From: Hofstenia miamia
Lineage: Eukaryota; Xenacoelomorpha; Acoela; Hofsteniidae
Reading direction: 5' to 3'
Length of the DNA: 64,000 bases
Assembly: GCA_900660155.1 (NCBI GenBank)
Contig: CABFPE010000765.1
Span: 46,826-110,825 of the forward strand
Part shown: positions 43,720-55,860 of the stretch, one piece after another
How positions within the stretch are numbered: position 1 is the first letter of the stretch
Layout of the letters: every line of letters starts with the position of its first letter
Made by a program: the position numbers and the translations under genes
The notes under the pieces: model-generated
Seen by the model: only the letters and a program-made list of their open reading frames with translations
Databases searched by the model: none
Told to the model about the DNA's origin: nothing

Positions 43720-45219
43720 TAATGAATTGGCAGGGCGCATTTACAATAGAGAAGGTACTTGATCATAACACTTACATACTAAATAACAGTAAAATTGTGC
43801 ATTTTCAAAGCCTTAAATGAGCTGTAAGGGACATTGAGAACGTCATTAGAGATGACAATAGCAAGTTTACATTAGTTGATAATGGTATTGATATTTATGA
43901 TAATTTAACTGAATGTGCTGTTAGTACAGGTTTTTTGCTCAACTAAGGGCTAGAGAGAACAAACATTCAATCTCAACATTTGGGATCTTAACCTAATAAG
44001 TCCATTTAGGAATGATACTCACAAAGAAAAAACGTGAGTTGCCAGCTCCCCGGTCCTGCAGAGTGAGAAGGAGGATGGAAAGTAGAGCTGATTCAGATGC
44101 ATTACTAGGCGTGAGAGAAGAATGTCTCTGATTGATGGGGCAAGTGATTGCAAACAGGGACGCAATGATGGTGCTGAGGAGAGTCTGACCTTGTCTGGAT
44201 GAAGAGTGGCCTGGTGACGAGGAGAGCCAAGAGAAATAGAAGCATCCCAGTCTTGCCACCACGTGGTGAGAAGAGTGTCTCCATGAGTGCAAGATGAGCT
44301 GGCGCACCAAAAAGATTATAATAGTAGTATATGTGTCCCTTTTAGTGACATACTCAATGTAAATAAAACCCCAATGAGTGACTTGATAGGCCCCCTTGAC
44401 CTCTTTTGATTAATCCATAGTCACATCTACAGTTTGTTCAAGGAAAGCAGAAGATCGGAAGAAGAAGATGTCAAAGATTGCAGAAGAGGTTATCCATCGT
44501 TATTTTATTGCCACCAGACGTGCTATGCACTTCATTAGAGACAACATATCTGAGGAAACACAGAATAAACTCAAATACACCTACAATACGTAAAAATTAA
44601 CATGTTCTGTCAATGGCATTCCCTTTATCATAGATGCAGAGCATCGACCAAAAGTTAATACTATCATATGCTACGATTCTAAGATGTGTGAAGGATTAAG
44701 TAGGCATTACTGACGTAGCATGGTGCATACCTCTTTTGATGAAGATTTTAATATTCTAAATGTGTGTCAGTTTCTACACAATTGGAGAGATATTCAAAGT
44801 TTTGACTGTGTTAATATTGACTTTCCACATTTATTAATAATCTATTTTTTCAGAGTTAATGAAATTCAACAACCCAATATTATGGAGAGTATTGAAATAG
44901 CATACTGATTAGCTAAAGTGGAAAAAATTAGACTTGTGATAGTCCTATGTAAAGAATATGAAGAGTAAATTCCCGAACCAGTAGAAAGCCTGTATTTCTG
45001 AATGGAAAACTTTCTAATCTTATATCATGAAGTATATTGGCCCATTTCAATGTACCACACAAATATCATTTCAATTACAAAGCTCATCTACACAGATCTA
45101 CTACTATGCAAGAAGATCCCCACTCGCAGATTAGCAGTAAACCAAAAACTGATCATTGACACAGCATTGCAAGCACAAACATTGGAGTTAATTAATCCGA
45201 ATATGCCATCTCTAGCAAG
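43720..45219. other. Region without assignable genes
   Basis: Scattered short frames, none with family motifs; the reverse open frame at 43993-44310 has no recognisable domain. Probably degraded retroelement sequence. Confidence 0.4.
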
Positions 45220-46195
45220 AGCACAGATCTAAGGGCTAGCTTTGCCTTCACACAAACTCCAGGACATTCAAGAGGTCTGGAAAAAAATAAAAGCCAAATA
45301 AAACACAGAAACAGATTGGGCAGTCCTAAATATACAAAGTCCTACCTCACAATACCATAGGTCAGTAGAATGCATATTAGAAGAGATCAGAATGTCTTAT
45401 GAAACGCAAGATAGGAAAAACTACAAAAAATGGCTCTTTTCAGAGAAGCAAGCACAGGACATCTACACTCAAGGTGCAGTTTGGATCCTTGCTATCTTCC
45501 TTACAAGAAATCCAAATCTAACAATGGATGCCAACACCCTGATATCTTTAGCCAAACAGTCAACGCATGAAATTGAAGTTTGTCCCCTCATGCGGAAGGC
45601 AAAGAATTGGTTATTACACAAATGTGCTTCTGCCTCATCACGAAGCAAATTGAAAAAAGCAATGGAGAAATTCAAGAAATATTACGACGGTGAGTAGTGT
45701 TACAGGAAAAATGTCAATCATGATGATCAGTAACTAGCTTGGTATTTGTCTGTTGGACGTAAATATTTTCTCTGAAACATTGAAGAAGTATATGTGGGGA
45801 GCTACTGCCAACACAAAGTTTGCTATTTTTAATTCAGAGTATGCTCCTTTGAGCACACAATGGATGATTGAGAAACTACCTGGCTTTACTACTAAATTCT
45901 TGGAACTATTGCGTCTGAATTGTGTCCTGGAAAAATCAGAGATTTTCTTTAATTTAGAACAAACGTCTTAATTATCTGGAGTGTGGGTACAGCCAATGCT
46001 AGACAGTCAGTTAAAAACGTCTCCCATAATCATATTAGATCAGGTAATATGGACGCCTAAACAATTTTACAAGGAAGAACTGTTGGCCACATCATCAGTA
46101 CAGCTGTCTCCATCCATCTGGGATCTAATCAAGAAAATCAATCTAGAGAAATTTGGAGGCCCTCTTTCACCCCTGTGGCCTACCCCACAGTGGTC
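45220..46195 (+). pseudogene. Unidentified broken ORFs
   Basis: 45392-45697 gives 101 open codons (YETQDRKNYKKWLFSEKQAQ ... FKKYYDGE), preceded in another frame by LQDIQEVWKKIKAK. 45753-45971 and 45981-46256 continue with coding-like text. Lysine-rich and partly helical; could be a gag-like or accessory ORF of a retroelement. Not identified. Confidence 0.35.
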
Positions 46196-46280
46196 AATTA
46201 TATGGTCACTTTTGCAACCTTCTGCTGTGATGATGAGTTCCCTAGTGCTGGTATAGTTCCCAGCCCCTGATTCTACAATA
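46196..46280 (+). repeat. 85-nt direct repeat, right copy
   Basis: See 38668-38752. Separation of about 7.5 kb with the Gypsy remnant between them is compatible with old LTRs, but only this part matches. Confidence 0.4.
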
Positions 46281-46431
46281 TTATCTCGTCTGGTGATTTG
46301 GAGGACTACCTACAAGTCAAAATCATGCTTTCTCCGAATTCTGCGCCATCAAAAAGCAACTGCAGTCACACATTTATGTCGTATGGGACTTTAATTTACC
46401 TTCTGCTGTCTGGAGTCTTCTCTCCTCAAAT

Positions 46432-46568
46432 GTTTTTGAAAATATTGAGAAAATAGACTCTAAATTATGCATTTCACCATCCTAGAATTTAAATTTTTCA
46501 ATTTTTTACAAAAAAATTTTTGATTTATCCTGTCAAAATCAAATTTGGACACCTGATGAAGGACGCCA
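46432..46568. mobile_element. Partial hAT MITE copy
   Basis: ATATTGAGAAAATAGACTC, AAATTTTTCAATTTTTTAC and ACACCTGATG match the core of the MITE at 39826-40042; both ends are missing. Confidence 0.65.
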
Positions 46569-47000
46569 TTGCCTGCATTACCTGCTCCACTCAGTCATGG
46601 AAATACCCTTGATAATGTTCTTACTACTGATGATTGCATTAATGCTGCTGTTCACAACACTGCTATATCTGATCCTTTTATCTATCAAGTTTTTGTTTCT
46701 TATCAACACTCCTCCCTCTACTGTCAACAACTCTTCTGTTTATGCTTTCTTTGAGTTGAGTTGTCTTGTGTTCTTCAATGCCATTAGTCAGTATTATATC
46801 AATCCTTACCTCCCTGTTGACTCTATCATATAAGAATTATCCAATTACTTCAATTTTGTAAAAGACTCTTCCTTTGCCTTTTATTTGCGGGAAAAAAACA
46901 CTCTTCCTTTCTTCTATTCATCCCATTCTGTTCACATGTTTGTTGTTGTACAATGTTGTACATTTGCCTGTTTATTATACACTTTAATTAGATTTCAGCT

Positions 47001-47711
47001 ATGCCCCCAATTTTGCTGTCCGACCTCAAAAATTTGAGTGATGCCCAGTTTGCCACTGCTGTTGGTGGTCTAAAGAAAGACGCCATCATTTCGTTGTTGC
47101 GCCAAGAAGTCACTGCTCTCTTTACCTCGACTCCATCCTCCAATTAACTCCCTGGCGTCATATCATTCTTACCTGAATCCCTCACAAAGCTTTCCTCTGA
47201 TATTTCCTCACTACAATCCCAAATGTTCTCCTACGTGCTGCTGCCTCACATTCTGTCTCATCTCTCCCCAGTAATCCGGCTCTGAGTTTCACACCCACGC
47301 TTGCTCCTCCTTGTGCTCTACCGCATCCTCCCAAGCAGTCTATCATTTCATCAACTAACCATAATCGTCCTTGTCCAGTTTTTGGTTCTAGTGCTTCCTG
47401 CCATCTCCCTGCTGTTCCTATTAGCTCATATCTATGTTGGCCGTTTTGCTGCCTCTGTGTCCACCTCAGATGTTTCTGACCACCTTCGTTCGTCCTCTCT
47501 ACAATTTGATGATGTCATTTCCATTCCTCCACATCCTGACTACATTTGTATCCTTCCATGTTGTCTGTGATCAAGAGTCTCATCATGCACTCATGAATCC
47601 TGATGTGTGTGGTCTGAAGGCGTCTTGATTTGTTATTATCGCCTCTCTGACGATGAGCGCAAATCTTTTGGCCTTCGTCCCCGCTGCCGTAATCCGCCTC
47701 GCCGTGACTGA
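47001..47711 (+). pseudogene. LINE A ORF1, disrupted
   Basis: ATG at 47001 opens LLSDLKNLSDAQFATAVGGL, and a TAA stops it near 47144. Downstream, other frames carry IYVGRFAASVSTSDVSDHLR and VVCDQESHHALMNPDV, an RNA-binding-type segment with the PDVW-x-EGV end often seen in ORF1 of this LINE group. The frame ends RRD-TGA at 47709-47711, directly before ORF2. Several indels. Confidence 0.7.
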
Positions 47712-49190
47712 CTATCTCACTCTGATCTTCCTCCTCCCCGTAACTCTGGCTTTTCCGTATTGCTTGCCAATGCCCACAGTCTTGTATCTTTGAACCGTCG
47801 TCTCAGCTTTTACAATTTCTTCTTGCAGTCTCCTGTTGACTTCATTTTCATCACTGAAACCTGGCTTGATCCTGCCATTGCTGATAGTGTTGTTTTTCCC
47901 AACTCTACTCTTAAAGTTCTTTCTCGTATGGATCGATCCAGTGGTCGCCATGGTGGTGTTCTCATTGCCCTTCATCTTCTTAACCTTGACATCCGTCCCA
48001 TTTCTTTCGATTCATTATCCTTTGATTTCTGTTGTGGCTGTGCTGTTGTTCTCAGTGACCACATTGTTTCTCTGCTCTGCGTTTACAACCCTCCTTCGAA
48101 AAGTGCCTTCCGCATTCCCATTGCTGATTTATCATCTATGTTCGAGTCTTTTCATGACCAGTCTACCTACCTCTCTCGTCACCTTGGCTTTTCCATTCGT
48201 CCTCATTTTCTTGTTTGTGGTGACTTCAATCTTCCTAATGTCTGCTGGAATGCGTTCGACTCTACTGACACTTATGAGTCTGCAGTTTTAGAAGTTTTTG
48301 CCTGCTATTCTCTTGAACAACTTGTATTTTCTCCTACTTCCAGCTCCTCTCTGCTTGATTTGGTTCTGTGCTCTCACCCCGATTACATATTTGACATATC
48401 TGTAATCCCTGTTCCTGCTAAGCTGTCAGATCACTCATTCGTCAGCTTCAATCTGTTTGTCAACTCTACTTCTCCATCTGCTAATCCAGCTGCTCCACAA
48501 TATGACAGTGATTTTCTGTCACTTAATGCAGCTCTCTCATCTTCGCTGCCCGTTTTTAGTGATTCCTTCTCAGTTGACGATTGGTTCACTTTCTTTCATC
48601 AAGTTATTTCTTTTTATGTTCCTCGTCGGCGGAAAAAGCATGCTTCTCTTCCTTTCTATTTTTCGTCCCTTACTGTGCACTCCTTGAATAAATTGGAGTC
48701 TTACAAACGCCATTCTGGTACTACTGCTACTCTGAAGCTTGCTTCTCTCACAGAAGATGTTATCAATTTTATGGAACTTGACAAAGTCTCTTTTCTGTCC
48801 TGCTTCTCATCCGGTTCTCTTCAAGACTCTTATTCCTTCCTGCGTTCTCTTCATTCCAAGCCTGAGCTCCCCAATTTGAGATGGAACCTTCTTTCTGCTC
48901 ACTCTGACCTGGAGAAAGCTGATCTGTTCAACGCGTATTTTGCCTCTAACTTCTCTGTACCTGTCTCCATGTGCCCTGGTCCGCCTGCTGCCTCCCCGCT
49001 AATCCGACTTTGTGATATGGTCTTCAGCGCTCATGATATTTCTCTCATGCTTAAATCTTGCAAGTTGTCTGGTCCTTGTTATCCTGACGGTGTTCCTTCC
49101 TTTGTAATTCATGAAACCTCCTCCACGCTTTCTATCCATTTAAAGCATCTTTACTCCTTCATTTGCTCCACTAAGCGCTATCCCGCCTGA
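47712..49190 (+). pseudogene. LINE A ORF2, endonuclease half
   Basis: Open from the codon after the ORF1 stop. Apurinic-endonuclease motifs in order: LLANAHSLVSLNRRL, FIFITETWLDP (catalytic Glu), HGGVLIAL, FLVCGDFNLPNVCW (catalytic Asp/Asn), LLDLVLCSHPD, and LSDHSFVSFNL (catalytic His). The linker and thumb-side reverse-transcriptase entry follow (YPDGVPSFVIHE). Ends at TGA 49188-49190, where the other copies have Ser or Cys. Confidence 0.9.
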
Positions 49191-50581
49191 TGGAAGACAT
49201 CTTGGATTTCTCCGCTGTTAAAATCTAATCAGCTTCCCTCCTCGCAGGTCACGTCCTACCGCCCAATAGCTATTCTATCTCGACTGTCTATCATCTTGAT
49301 TTTCGTTATGTATTCACAAAAATTCGTCACCTCATCTCTTCTTCTCAGCATGGCAACCTTCCTGGTCGCTCTACAATTACTAACCTGCTCACTCTGATCG
49401 AAAACTGCTACTTTCACTCTGATAGTAATGATCCTGGTTGTATTATCTTTCTTGACATCTCAAAAGCGTTTGATCGCCTCCCTCATTCCATTCTGCTTGA
49501 CAAGTTACGTTTATTTGGTTTTGATGTGGATTTCATCGAACTGTTCCAGTCCTACCTGACTAATCGCCACCAGTGTGTCAAAATCAACTCGTCTATCTCT
49601 TCTCCTGTCCCCGTTACTAGTGGTGCCCCTCAAGGCTCAGTGTTTGCTGTACTTTTCTTCCTCGTTGCCATTAACGACCTCCCTCATTCTGTTCTCAACT
49701 CGTCTTGCCTGCTGTATGTCGACGACACTGCGATTTTTTATTTTGGTTATTCTTTTGCTTCGAACATTTTTTCTGATCTTGAGCACTTGTCTACTTGGTC
49801 CTCTGTCAACCATCTTGATTTTAGCACTACCAAGACATGTGGTATTTCCTTTTCTGTGGCTCCCCCTTCTGATTTGCCTCTACCTGTGAACTTTGCGCCT
49901 CATCACACTCATCTTGGAGTTCAACTTGCTGCAAACTTAAATTGGACTGGACATGTGTCTTTGCGTCTCCGCAAAGCTAATTCCTCGCTATTTGCCCTTT
50001 TCCGTAATGTTCCTTTTAATACCTCGTCCGCTGTGAAGCTCTCTTTGTTCAAGTCCATTCCTCGCGCCATTCTTCTCTACGCGTCTCCTTGTTGGTGGCC
50101 TTCTCGTGCTTTGTTCCACTCCATGGAACGTTTCCAGAAACGCGCTTTCAAATGGATTTCCTCTTTGGACTATAAAGACGCTCTGCTGAAATTCTCCACT
50201 CTCCCGCTGTCACTCTACTTCCATGCCTGTGATCTCCTTCTGTTCAATCGACTACTGACTCGCAAATTGGATCTTGATCCTTTTGATTTCATTAAGTTCT
50301 CTAATTCCTGCTGCACTCACTCTGATGATGTTGTCACCTTCTCCATTTGTCGTACAAAGAAACATCGCACCCTTCACTCGTTTTTCAATCGTGCTTGTAC
50401 TGCTGCTAATTACATCTTGACTCGCAACCCTCCAACAGCGATTGATTTCTTTTCCCCGCCACCGAGCTTCAGGAAATCTTTGATGGCTTTCCTCTTTGCT
50501 GAGCCCTTCTCCAACTTCGCCTACTCTTCCATTTGCTCCTATTTCATCTCCTGTGACTATCCTTGCTGCCGTAAAACTTGA
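49191..50581 (+). pseudogene. LINE A ORF2, reverse transcriptase half
   Basis: After a frame change near 49290 (10 nt missing relative to two relatives): HGNLPGRSTITNLLTLIENC, IIFLDISKAFDRLPHSILLD, SGAPQGSVFAVLFFL, CLLYVDDTAIFYF (YVDD instead of YADD, at 49714-49725), HLGVQLAANLNWTGHVSL, then a long C-terminal domain ending CCRKT. Both catalytic Asp are present. Confidence 0.9.
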
Positions 50582-50631
50582 CTTGTTTTTATTTTTTGTT
50601 GTGTATGCCTTCAGCGGCTAATAAAGTCATT

Positions 50632-50656
50632 GATTATTATTATTATTATTATTATG
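50632..50656. repeat. (ATT)n tail of LINE A
   Basis: About eight ATT units directly after the 3' region; the inverted LINE B has an expanded triplet tract at the same place, so this is the family's triplet tail. Confidence 0.9.
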
Positions 50657-50689
50657 TACAACAAACTTAACACACTTCTCCTTTGGGGG

Positions 50690-52230
50690 GAAAGTATGCT
50701 GTCTAAACAGCCGCATTGCTCAGGTGAGAGAAGATTTCGTAAACTCTATTGATTGTGATAAGGCTGTTTTCATTAATAAATATGAACATTTTAACATGAG
50801 GGAATGTTTTGCCACTTTAAAGCACCTGAGAGGGAGTAAGAGTCTTCCCAGTGAAATGAATGACTATGATAAATGTCTTTTTATGCATTCTTTGGAGAAC
50901 ATTTTAACCATTATGGCTTCAATCTTCCAATTGAACCCTTATGTCCACCTTCTTGATGTCACTTTTACAGTGGACGTCATGTACCAACTATTTAATGCTA
51001 CCTCGAGACCAACTCACGTACTTCAGTTGGGATTACTGGAAAATTTTTGCCCAACTGTTTGCTGCCTTATTTTATATTATCTTCTATCTGCTTATTTCTA
51101 CTGTGACCTTTCCTGCCATTTGGAAATTTGCTTATATTACCCCTGTTTATAAAGCTGGGGACAGAAGCAATATTAGAAATTATGGTCCTATTAGTTTACT
51201 TCCCAGGTCCTCCTTAGCCTTTGAGAGGATTGTCTTCAGGCATCTTTTAGCCAAATTGTTTTAAAGCTGTCCCCAAAGCAGCATGGGTTTATTAAGAAAT
51301 GGTCCACTGCTACTCACTTATTGTTATTCTTAGATGAGATTTATCTAAGAGATGACTTCAATGAAGACAGTTTTTGTGATTATTTTGATTGCATGAACGC
51401 TTTTTAACAGGTTGCTGCATCAGATTTTGCTTCAAAAAGTTCGTCTTTTTGGCTTGGATGGTCAGTACATTGCTTTTTTCACTTTTTATTTAAGCAACCA
51501 CAGCCAAGTTGTCAATATTAATGGGATCATTTCCCTGCCGACCCCAGTAATTAGTGGTGTGCAGCAGGGCAGTATTTTGTGCCCTTTCTTATTTTTATTT
51601 TTATTAATGATATGCCCAATTGCTTTCTGAGTAATTGTATGCTTTATGCTGATGACTGTAAATACTTATCTGTGAGTTCTGATGTCCTTAACAATGATAT
51701 TATCGAATATATTAAGTGGAACAGTACAAATGGGATGACCATCAATGTTCCCAAGACTAGTTATTAATTTTCTGCTCAAAACAGCTTGTCAAAATTTTTG
51801 TCAAAGACAGTGAGCTACGCGCAAATGATTTTGGTAAAGATCTTGACTTAGTGGTGCACCCTTACCTCAATTGATCCCGTCATGGGCTTTCTCAACTCCA
51901 GAAAGCCCGGAATTTTTTCTTTATGTTAAAGCACAATGTTCCTTTCCGCATGAAACTAACCTAGTTTGGTCCTGTGTTCTTAGCATCATCATGTATGCCA
52001 GCTCCATTTGGTGACGGAATACCACCATCTTACATAAGATAGACAGTTTTTATTTACAATGCCTTTATTGGGTGTTTGGGAAAACCTTCTTCTCTCACAG
52101 TCTTGCCTCTATGGTTTATTTCCCATAATTCTCAAATTGGCAAATCACTGATATTCTGATTATGAAGGATATTCTCGACTGCAATAGCTGCATCCCTCAT
52201 GACACCTTCACAATAAGCCATTTCAGATAA
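50690..52230 (+). pseudogene. Second CR1-type LINE lineage, broken ORF2
   Basis: Pieces: RECFATLKHLRGSKSLPSEM (50780-50870), FPAIWKFAYITPVYKAGDRS and NYGPISLLPRSSLAFERIVF (51110-51235), a stretch with frameshifts, NDMPNCFLSNCMLYADDCKY (51605-51665; intact YADD), then degraded C-terminal sequence to about 52230. Distinct from LINE A in sequence. No tail found. Confidence 0.8.
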
Positions 52231-52728
52231 ACTCCGGTCTTCTAACTATATTATTTATGAAATTCGGAAAACAATGGGAAAGAAGTCTGATAAGAACTTC
52301 TTTTTATGTATTTTATTGAATTTCTCATCATTTTTAAAATATATTAATATTTATTTTGTGCGTGTATTCTGTGTGCACCCTATTCTATACCTTTGCCAAT
52401 ATCTTGATATTTTTGAAATATACCTTTGAATTATTCAATGCAGCAGTTAAAAAGGCGATCTAAAACTCAATATTTTGACCTAGGGATTGTTCTAATCATC
52501 AATTTAGGGACTTGAATTTCCTGAAATAAAATGATTTTTTCGCTTTTTATATGCAAAAGTGTTGAAGAATTTCTATTTTCATGGCTTCAATTATTAACTA
52601 GTAGGATAATAAATATTTGAAAATGTTCTTACATGTGGTCTTTTTGCATATTTATATCAGGAGTATGTGACCATTTGGTACCATCTTTTGATTTGGATTT
52701 GTCTGCATATCTAACCTGTATTGTTTGC
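52231..52728. other. AT-rich spacer
   Basis: Nothing recognised between the LINE fragment and the triplet tract. Confidence 0.5.
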
Positions 52729-52729
52729 T

Positions 52730-52731
<2 letters not shown>

Positions 52732-52793
<62 letters not shown>

Positions 52794-52796
52794 TAA
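52732..52796. repeat. (AAT)n tract, tail of LINE B
   Basis: About 20 AAT units (one CAAT interruption). On the minus strand it is an expanded (ATT)n at the 3' end of LINE B, matching the tail of LINE A. An apparent poly-asparagine open frame here is only this repeat. Confidence 0.95.
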
Positions 52797-55700
52797 TGAG
52801 GAGCTTTATTTGCAAAGAGGGCAGTCACAGGAGATAAAGTAGAAGCAAATGGAAGAGTAGGCAAACTTGGAGAACTGCTCTGCAAAGTGCAAAAACATCA
52901 AAGCTTGGTAGTGAGACAAAAATCAATGGCTGTTAGAGGGTTGCAAGTCACGATGTAATTAGCAGTAGCACAAGCATTATTGAAAAATAATTGAAGAATG
53001 TGATGTTTCTTGGGATGAATAATGGAGAATGTGATGACACCAAAGTGAGTGGAGTGGGAGTTAGAGAACTTTATGAAATCAAAAGGCTCAAGGTCCAATT
53101 TGTGAGTGAGCAAATGATTGTACAGGAGGAGGTCACAGGTATGGAAGTAAAGTAATGGCGGGCAAGTGCAGAAAGCATGCTTCTGGAACCATTCCATGGA
53201 TTGGAACAAGGCATGATAAGGCCACCAACAGGGAAAAGCATAGAGAAGAATGGCATGAAGAATGGACTTAAACAAAGTGAGTTTCACATCAGAGGGGGAA
53301 TTAAAAAGAACATTGCAGAAAATGGCAAAGAGTGAGGAATTAGCTTTGTGGACATGCAAGGGCACATGTCCTGACCAATTTAAGTTTGCAACAAGTTGAG
53401 ATCAGCATCAAATCCAAATAGACTTAATTTGTTAAGAAGAATAGAGTGAGGCAGCCAATCAAAAGCTTTCAAAATGTCAAGAATGATGATGCAGTTTTCA
53501 GAGTGAGCAAGTTAGTGGCAACAACCTGAATATTACCATGCTGAGAAGGGGAGATGTGGTGACGAATTTTAAGTAAAACATAATGAAAAACAAGGCGCTC
53601 AAAGATGATTGACAGCTGCAAAAGAATAGCTATTAGACTATATGAATTGACTTGAGAGGAGGGAAGCTATTTGAATTTTAACAGCAGAGAGATCCAATAT
53701 GTTTTCCAGCAAGGCGGAAAATGCTTAGAGGAGAAAAGATGCTTTAAATGGATATACGCCATTAGGATAGCAAGGACCAGGCAAGTTGTAGGACTTAGGC
53801 ATGAGGAAAACATCATGGGCATTAAAGGTGATGTCACATAGGCGAATCAGGGAGAGGTGGTAGGTGGACCAGGGCAGAGAGTGACAGGGTCAGAGACAAT
53901 TGAGGTGAAATAGACATTTAAGAGATCAGCTTTCTCCAGTGAGCAAAAAGAAGGTTTTATTTCAAGCTAGGGAGATCAGGTTTGGAATGAAGGGAACACA
54001 AGAAAGAATAAGAGTCTTGAAGAGATCTAGATGAGAAGTTAGACAGCAGAGATTTTATTGAGTTTCATGAAGTTTATAACATCTTCTGTGAGAGAAGAGG
54101 ATTTCAAGGAATTAGAAGAGCCAAAACCAGATTTGAAAGATTCGAGTTTATTTAAAGAGTGTACATGTACAGTAAGGGATGAGAAATAGAAAGAGAAACA
54201 TGCTTTTTCTGACAGTGAGGAACAAAGGAAGAAATAATTTGTTGAAGGAAGGTGTACCAGTCATCAGCAGAGAATGAGTAATTAAAAATGGGGAATGAAT
54301 AAGAGAAGGCAGCATTTAGAGATACAAAGTCACTGTTAGGTCGAGCATATTGAGAAGCAGCTGGACAAGTAGATGGGGGTAATAGAATTGACAGACAGGT
54401 TGAAGTGAACAAATGAGTGATCAGACAGTTTGACTGGATCAGGTGCCACAGTGATGTCAAAAATGTGATCAGGTTGAGAGTGCAAAACCAAGTCAAGGAG
54501 GGAGGAGCAGGAAGTGGGAGACAATACAAGTTGTGTAATAGAGTAGGAAGCAAAAACATCCAGGACAGCTAACTCATAGGCGTCATTAGAGTCAAGTGCA
54601 TTCCAGCAAACATTAGGAAGGTTGAAGTCACCACAGATGAGGAGATAAGGAGTGGGAAATCCAAGTTGACGATAGAGAGTGATAGACTGATCATGTAAGT
54701 ACTCACGCATGGATAATACATCAGCAAGGGGAATATGACAAAAACTGTTGGAAGGAGTGTTGTAAACACAGAGCAGATAAAATTTGATCATTGAGAACAA
54801 CAGCACAGAAGCAACAGAAATCAAAGTAAAAAGACTAAATGGAGAGGGGGTGGATGTCAAGGTTAGGACGACATGGGGCAATGAGAACACCACCAGTGAC
54901 CATTAGCGCGATCCAATGGGAGAGAATTTTAAGTGTATGGCTAGAATAAAAAAACACTCAGCAACAGAAGGATCAAGCCAGGGTTCAGTAATGAAAATGA
55001 AGTCAACATGAGACTCAAGAAGTTGTCAAAACTGAAACAATGGTTTAATGAGACAATACAGTGCGCATTGGTAAGCAAAAAAGAGAAGTCAGCGTTGTTT
55101 TGGACAGTAAGTTTCAAGCTAGCAGGTGCAGATAGTCAGTCATGACAAGAAGCAACACAACAGCAAAGAATAAGGCTAAATGATTTGTGCTCAGCATCAG
55201 ATAGGCAATAGTATTGGGTCAAGAGGCTATCTGATCACACTTCAGGATCCATGAGAACATGATGAGACTCTTGGTTACAGACAATATGGAAGGATGACAA
55301 TGGAGGAATTGATGTGATCAGCAACATCAAAATCAGAAACAAAGTTGGCAAATCGGCCAATATAGATGTGAGCTTTGTGAGGAGGATAAGGAAGTACATC
55401 AATTGGGACAGCAGGGAGGTGATGGAAAGAACTGATATCAAAGATGTGACAAGGGCGATGATGGCAATGAGTAGGCAGTGGAACAGACTGTTCAATGACA
55501 GGCGGCAGCACAGAAGAGGTAGCAACAGCAGGTGAAGAATGTGGAGCAAAATGGGACAAATAAGAATATAACTTGAAGTGGAAGCACTGTAAGAGAACAT
55601 TTTTGATTGAATGGATGAGACATCAGAGGTGAGTTTAGCAAGGGAGTCTGGCAATGATGACAAGACAACATTGGAAGGACCTACGTTGGAATACTGGTGC

Positions 55701-55860
55701 AGACTGAACAGGGAGGAGACAGCTTGGCAAAGCAGAGAGATTGACATTTTTCTTCAATGCACCAACCAAGCAAATTGGGCATCATTAAAATTCTGAAGAT
55801 CTGCAAGAGACACATTAGCAGTAGGCATCACTAAAATCTAATTAAGCTGTATAATAAACA
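52797..55860 (-). mobile_element. Inverted, CpG-decayed copy of the LINE A family (LINE B)
   Basis: Minus strand, 3' to 5': C-terminal ORF2 pieces (53365-52898), reverse transcriptase pieces near 53580-53400 with deletions, endonuclease (54893-54152, with VCGDFNLPNVCWNALDSNDA-type sequence), and ORF1 (55790-55235, with IYIGRFANFVSDFDVADH). Many Arg codons of LINE A are His, Cys or Gln here (SLRLRKANSSLFALFRN versus PLHVHKANSSLFAIFCN), the mark of CpG to TpG/CpA change. Internal deletions; dead. Confidence 0.9.

Larger units (their letters stand above)
38990..43720 (+). mobile_element. Ty3/Gypsy-type LTR retrotransposon remnant
   Basis: In order on the plus strand: a gag-like region (about 39025-40750, interrupted by a MITE at 39826-40042); a CCHC knuckle CGQKGHLRTSC with upstream Cys (about 40752-40795); an aspartic protease with ATVDTGAAAL (about 40998); reverse transcriptase (41850-42420, with APTFYIKQV, FGLCNAPTSFQ and an altered catalytic box AYIDSIIVV); RNase H (about 42500-42960); integrase (43140-43520, ISEHGPQFKNN then ANGLVEQLNKTL). 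Many stops and frameshifts; inactive. Domain order places it in Ty3/Gypsy (integrase last). Confidence 0.85.
46999..50656 (+). mobile_element. CR1/Jockey-type LINE (LINE A), nearly intact
   Basis: ORF1 (47001-47711), then ORF2 (47712-50581) with an apurinic endonuclease and reverse transcriptase, then a short 3' region with AATAAAGTCATTG and an (ATT)n tail (50632-50656). Compared with a fragment at 19378-19708 and an inverted old copy at 52797-55860, ORF2 has only two visible lesions: a TGA at 49188-49190 and a 10-nt deletion near 49290. CpG is well preserved, which marks it as the youngest retrotransposon here. Confidence 0.88.

Noticed and set aside
43993-44310. 105-codon minus-strand frame
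   Set aside because: No recognisable domain or splice context; low-confidence chance frame in retroelement debris.
52633-52842. Open frame with a long asparagine run
   Set aside because: It is a translation of the (AAT)n tail of LINE B, not a gene.
55314-55796. Plus-strand frames rich in Arg and Glu
   Set aside because: Antisense of LINE B ORF1.
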